This document shows positions 6,270 through 9,112 of a stretch of DNA of 9,112 bases, one piece after another. Under the pieces are notes generated by a model. It did no database searches. It had not been told where the DNA came from and saw nothing but the letters and a program-made list of their open reading frames with translations. Origin of the DNA: CAZJNX01 sp964547415 (GTDB taxonomy: Bacteria > Pseudomonadota > Alphaproteobacteria > Rhizobiales > Amorphaceae); the NCBI GenBank assembly GCA_964547415.1, contig CAZJNX010000193.1, positions 1 to 9,112 of the forward strand, in the 5' to 3' direction. Positions within the stretch are counted from its first letter, which is position 1. Every line of letters begins with the position of its first letter. A program made the translations under genes and the position numbers.

Positions 6270-6659
6270 ACGGTGTTCCTTTCCGTGGAGGCGCGCGCGG
6301 GTGCGCCGGGCGTCGGCTCGCCGGCCGGGAAGAGCGGTGAAAAGGCGCCCGCGTGTCCGCCGGGTTTTCGACCGTGGACGGGACGGTGGACGGCACGGGC
6401 CCCGGACGGAGCGACGGGACGACCGTCCTCGCCGATCCCTGAGCATTCGACATGTTATCGATCCCTCGCGCTGGCCGCGCAACCCCGCCCGGTTCTCGGC
6501 GGAAGACACGATCGCCCCGTCAAGCAGCGGCGCCCGCCCTTCTTCTGGACAACCCCTTCCCAACGGCGGCCGTGCCGTGCCAAAAGGTGTCAGGCCGTGT
6601 TGACAGGTGGGTTGTGCACGCAGTCCCGCCCCCCAACATCAACCACAATCAAGGGATTC
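6270..6659. other. Divergent intergenic region, candidate chromosomal origin (oriC)
   Basis: About 390 bases between two divergent housekeeping runs, with no credible gene. In Caulobacter and other alphaproteobacteria the replication origin lies between hemE and the DUF299 gene, as known from published work on the Caulobacter and Rickettsia origins; this region has that position. Direct sequence support is modest. There is no exact TTATCCACA. Three nonamers come within two mismatches of the DnaA box: TTGTCCAGA (minus, 6552-6544), TTGTGCACG (6612-6620) and TCAACCACA (6639-6647). Two GANTC sites (CcrM methylation motif) lie at 6655-6659 and 6662-6666. The half nearest hemE is the less GC-rich part. 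No TTAA-N7-TTAA CtrA site was seen. Confidence 0.5.
6454..6482 (-). promoter_or_regulatory. Weak candidate promoter for the DUF299-maf-aroE-coaE run
   Basis: On the minus strand TTGCGC (6482-6477) is followed after 17 bases by GATAAC (6459-6454). Each matches four of six positions of the sigma-70 consensus, the spacing is ideal, and the start codon lies about 185 bases downstream. The match is weak for so GC-rich a genome and other promoters are possible. Confidence 0.3.
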
Positions 6660-6725
6660 ATGAGTCTTGAGGAACGGGATCGGGAACCGTCCGGAACGGG
6701 GGCGGACGTTGGCGAGGAGGCGGCC

Positions 6726-7748
6726 GTGAGGCCCTCTCTCCTGAAGGCGCTGGCGGGCGAGCGGCAGGTCCCGCCGCCGGTCTGGTTCATGCGCCAGGCG
6801 GGCCGCTACCTCCCGGAGTACCGCGAGCTGCGCAAGAAGGCCCCCACCTTCCTCGACTTCTGCTACACGGCCGAGCTCGCCATCGAGGCGACGCTCCAGC
6901 CCATCCGCCGCTTCGGCTACGACGCCTCGATCCTGTTTTCAGACATCCTGGTGGTGCCGGACGGGCTCGGTCAGAAGGTCTGGTTCGTGGAGGGCGAGGG
7001 CCCGCGCCTCGAGCCCATCGACCCGACCGATCTCTCGGGTCTGTCCGCCGACCGCATCGAGGATCGCCTCGCCCCCGTCTACGAGGCGGTGCGGGGCATT
7101 CGTGCCGCCCTGCCCGCGGACGTCGAGCTCATCGGCTTCACCGGCGCCCCGTGGACGCTCGCCACCTACATGATCGGCGGCAAGGGCGGCGGCGACCATT
7201 TCCCGGCCCGCAAGGCCTCGATGGCCCACCCGGACGCCTTCGCCCGCCTCGTCGACCTGCTGGTGGACGGCTGTACCCGCCACTGCCTCGCCCAGCTCGA
7301 CGCGGGCGCGCAGGCGATCCAGATCTTCGACAGCTGGGCGTCCTCCCTGGACGAGGAGGGTTTCCGGCGCTTCTCGATCGCGCCGATCCGCGAGATCGCC
7401 CGGCGCATCCACGAGGCCCACCCGGGCGTGCCGGTGATCGGCTTTCCGCGGGGTGCGGGCACGCTCTATCCGGACTTCGTGGACGAGGCGGGCGTGGACG
7501 CCGTTTCCCTCGACTGGTCGGTGTCCTATGCCGCGGGCAGGGCCCTGCAGGCGCGGCTGCCGATCCAGGGCAATCTGGACCCGGCGCGGCTCGTGGCCGG
7601 CGGCCCGCAGCTCCTCGAGGCGGTGGACCGGATCCTCGACGCCTTCGGCGGCGGCCCGTTCGTGTTCAACCTCGGCCACGGCATCTCCCTCGAGACCCCC
7701 ATCGCCAACGTCGAGGCGGTGCTGGACCGGATCCGCTCCCGGCGCTAG
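6726..7748 (+). CDS. hemE: Uroporphyrinogen decarboxylase
   Basis: HemE removes four acetate carboxyls from uroporphyrinogen III to give coproporphyrinogen III in heme synthesis; it is a cytosolic homodimer. From the GTG start the protein has 340 residues, the usual family length. Active-site landmarks are FMRQAGRYLPEYR (Arg23, Arg27), DASILFSDIL (Asp73), FTGAPWTLATYM (Tyr148), IFDSWAS (Ser203), and FNLGHGI with His318. I prefer GTG 6726 because GGCGAGGAGG lies five bases upstream. Codons between the upstream in-frame ATG (6660) and this GTG also have many A/T third positions, unlike the rest of the gene. The ATG at 6660, with AAGGGA before it, would give 362 residues and cannot be excluded. 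hemJ follows after 42 bases. Confidence 0.93.
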   Translation: MRPSLLKALAGERQVPPPVWFMRQAGRYLPEYRELRKKAPTFLDFCYTAELAIEATLQPIRRFGYDASILFSDILVVPDGLGQKVWFVEGEGPRLEPIDPTDLSGLSADRIEDRLAPVYEAVRGIRAALPADVELIGFTGAPWTLATYMIGGKGGGDHFPARKASMAHPDAFARLVDLLVDGCTRHCLAQLDAGAQAIQIFDSWASSLDEEGFRRFSIAPIREIARRIHEAHPGVPVIGFPRGAGTLYPDFVDEAGVDAVSLDWSVSYAAGRALQARLPIQGNLDPARLVAGGPQLLEAVDRILDAFGGGPFVFNLGHGISLETPIANVEAVLDRIRSRR

Positions 7749-7790
7749 ATCACCGGTCGGCGCTGCCCGCGCCGCCACCACGGAACCCCG

Positions 7791-8228
7791 ATGGACCTGT
7801 CCCAGTATTACCTCTGGCTGAAGGCCCTCCACGTGCTGTCGATCATCGCGTGGATGGCGGCGATCCTGTACCTGCCGCGGCTGATGGTCTACCATGTGGC
7901 CGCGCCGGTGGGCTCGCCCCAGTCCGAGACGTTCAAGGTGATGGAACGGCGGCTCCTCAAGGCCATCGGCACGCCGGCGATGATCTCGTCCTGGGTCTTC
8001 GGCCTCGCCCTCATCTGGGTGACGCAGGCCTGGACGGCGGGCTGGCTCCACCTGAAGCTGGCGGCCGTGCTCGGGCTCACCGCTGTCCACATGTACCTCG
8101 CCCGGGCCGTGCGGACGTTCGCGGACGACCGGAACGCCCACGGGGACCGGTTCTACCGCGTCGTGAACGAGATCCCGACGCTCCTCATGATCGTCGCGGT
8201 CATCATGGTGATCGTGAAGCCCTTTTGA
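7791..8228 (+). CDS. hemJ: Protoporphyrinogen IX oxidase HemJ, membrane protein
   Basis: HemJ oxidises protoporphyrinogen IX to protoporphyrin IX in bacteria lacking HemG and HemY. The 145-residue protein is the usual size and has about four membrane helices (roughly 8-28, 58-78, 85-104 and 127-143). The N-terminal YLWLKALHVLSIIAWMA has the conserved W, K and H14. It is followed by LYLPRLMVYH (Arg30, His35), LHLKL with Lys89, His100, and FYRVVNEIPTLLMI near the C-terminus. Conserved His residues of this family are implicated in heme binding. The ribosome site before the ATG at 7791 is weak (CGGAA). The 42-base gap from hemE points to cotranscription, giving two heme steps in one unit. Confidence 0.93.
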   Translation: MDLSQYYLWLKALHVLSIIAWMAAILYLPRLMVYHVAAPVGSPQSETFKVMERRLLKAIGTPAMISSWVFGLALIWVTQAWTAGWLHLKLAAVLGLTAVHMYLARAVRTFADDRNAHGDRFYRVVNEIPTLLMIVAVIMVIVKPF

Positions 8229-8239
8229 CGAAAAAGGGC
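8219..8239 (+). other. Hairpin spanning the hemJ stop codon
   Basis: A perfect eight-base inverted repeat, GCCCTTTT and AAAAGGGC, with a five-base loop. The hemJ TGA (8226-8228) overlaps its left arm and loop. The bases after it are GTCGGGG rather than a T-run, so it is not a good intrinsic terminator. It may stabilise the hemE-hemJ mRNA 3' end or act with Rho. The role is inferred. Confidence 0.5.
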
Positions 8240-8249
8240 GTCGGGGTGC

Positions 8250-8278
8250 TTGAAAGCGGGGCGACTCGCGCTTATGCT
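8250..8278 (+). promoter_or_regulatory. Candidate sigma-70 promoter for rho
   Basis: TTGAAA (8250-8255) and TATGCT (8273-8278) are separated by 17 bases and lie about 155 bases before the rho start. The -35 matches five of six and the -10 four of six consensus positions, good for this GC-rich sequence. The implied untranslated leader of about 150 bases would fit the known autoregulation of rho by Rho-dependent termination in its leader in E. coli. That regulation is inferred here. Confidence 0.5.
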
Positions 8279-8434
8279 GCCATCACGTCGCTGAGCTGAC
8301 AGGCACCTCACGCACGCTGTCATCGCCGGAACGCACCATCCGGCGCCAGGCGATTTCTCCAGCCTCTTCCCATACGGCACAACCGCCTCGCGGCCGCAGA
8401 CAGGTCGCAGGACTTGTCAGGGAACAACCATCCC

Positions 8435-9112
8435 ATGAGGGAAATGAAGCTCCAGGAGCTCAAGTCCAAAAGTCCGCCCGACCTGATCGCGTTCGCCGAG
8501 GAGCTCGACGTCGAAAACGCCAGCACCCTGCGCAAGCAGGAGTTGATGTTCGGCATCCTGAAGCAGCTCGCGGGCCGCGAGGTCGAGATCACGGGTTCGG
8601 GCGTCGTCGAGGTCCTGCAGGACGGTTTCGGCTTCCTGCGCTCGCCCGACGCAAACTATCTGCCCGGCCCGGACGACATCTACGTCTCGCCGTCGCAGAT
8701 TCGCCGCTTCTCGCTCCGCACCGGTGACACCGTCGAAGGACAGATCAGAAGCCCGAAGGAGGGTGAGCGTTACTTCGCCCTCCTCAAGGTGAACACGATC
8801 AACTTCGAGGAGCCGGAGAAAGCCCGGCACAAGATCCACTTCGACAACCTGACGCCGCTGTACCCGCAAGAGCGGCTCAACATGGAAATCCCGGACCCGA
8901 CGGTGAAGGACACCTCGGCCCGGGTCATCGACATCGTCGCGCCCCTCGGCAAGGGCCAGCGTGCGCTGATCGTCGCGCCGCCGCGGACCGGCAAGACGGT
9001 GCTCCTCCAGAACATCGCCCGGTCCATCACCACCCGCCATCCCGAGTGCTACCTCATCGTGCTCCTCATCGACGAGCGGCCCGAGGAGGTGACCGACATG
9101 CAGCGCTCGGTG
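8435..9112 (+). CDS. rho: Transcription termination factor Rho, N-terminal 226 residues (runs off the right edge)
   Basis: Rho is a hexameric RNA-dependent ATPase that ends transcription of untranslated RNA. The visible part contains the Rho N-terminal helical domain (about 5-47, LQELKSKSPPDLIAFAEELDVENASTLRKQELMF in two conserved blocks). Next is the cold-shock-like RNA-binding domain (about 52-120, with GFGFLRS, YVSPSQIRRF and GDTVEGQIR). Then come DPTVKDTSARVIDIVAPLGKGQRALIV, the Walker A motif APPRTGKT (181-188) and Walker B LIVLLIDERPEEVTDM (207-222). The rest of the ATPase domain, about 190 residues, lies beyond the window. I use the ATG at 8435 because MREMKLQ is the common alphaproteobacterial start; a second ATG at 8444 is possible. 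It is not tightly coupled to hemJ (206-base gap). Confidence 0.96.
   Translation, partial: MREMKLQELKSKSPPDLIAFAEELDVENASTLRKQELMFGILKQLAGREVEITGSGVVEVLQDGFGFLRSPDANYLPGPDDIYVSPSQIRRFSLRTGDTVEGQIRSPKEGERYFALLKVNTINFEEPEKARHKIHFDNLTPLYPQERLNMEIPDPTVKDTSARVIDIVAPLGKGQRALIVAPPRTGKTVLLQNIARSITTRHPECYLIVLLIDERPEEVTDMQRSV

Noticed and set aside
6600..6630. TTGACA as a hemE promoter -35 box
   Set aside because: The consensus hexamer is present at 6600-6605, but 16-18 bases downstream the sequence is GC-rich with no -10-like hexamer. Not listed as a promoter.
6939..8141. 400-codon minus-strand frame over hemE and hemJ
   Set aside because: Antisense shadow; hemE and hemJ are complete and well conserved on the plus strand.
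1..9112. CRISPR array, toxin-antitoxin pair, defence island or other novel system
   Set aside because: No regularly spaced repeats and no such genes. All intact genes are recognised housekeeping genes and the rest is IS debris or short intergenic sequence.

Overview
This window is very GC-rich and looks like a chromosomal segment from an alphaproteobacterium. The gene order is the main reason. On the minus strand, read leftward from about 6270, lie a PEP-synthase/PPDK regulatory protein (DUF299), maf, aroE, coaE and dnaQ. On the plus strand, read rightward from about 6700, lie hemE, hemJ and rho. From memory, this matches the conserved cluster around the replication origin of Caulobacter and its relatives, and the Rho N-terminus (MREMKLQ) is typical of alphaproteobacteria. 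I cannot name the genus.

Layout. (a) 1-2034 is a graveyard of insertion sequences: pieces of at least four transposase families in both orientations, all broken by frameshifts, stops or deletions. They are an IS481-like transposase (minus, running off the left edge), the C-terminal half of an IS256/Mutator transposase (minus), the C-terminal part of an IS3-type DDE transposase (plus) and the C-terminal tail of an IS5-type transposase (plus). (b) 2035-2433 has no recognisable gene but holds a 52-nt imperfect direct repeat. (c) 2434-6269 holds dnaQ, coaE, aroE, maf and the DUF299 gene, packed on the minus strand with two 4-nt ATGA overlaps. (d) 6270-6725 is a divergent intergenic region; by position it is the best candidate for the chromosomal origin. 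(e) 6726-9112 holds hemE and hemJ, probably cotranscribed, then rho with its own leader and a plausible promoter; rho runs off the right edge.

How the genes work together. The intact genes are housekeeping: central carbon control (DUF299), nucleotide house-cleaning (Maf), shikimate synthesis (AroE), the last step of CoA synthesis (CoaE), replication proofreading (DnaQ), two heme steps (HemE, HemJ) and transcription termination (Rho). They share a location rather than a pathway. On both sides, transcription points away from the central intergenic region, as expected for leading-strand genes flanking an origin.

I found no convincing undescribed multi-gene system. The points most worth a second look are the candidate oriC, the nested IS debris that ends next to dnaQ, the direct repeat, and two hairpins that straddle stop codons. 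Family assignments rest on motif recognition from memory; no searches were run.
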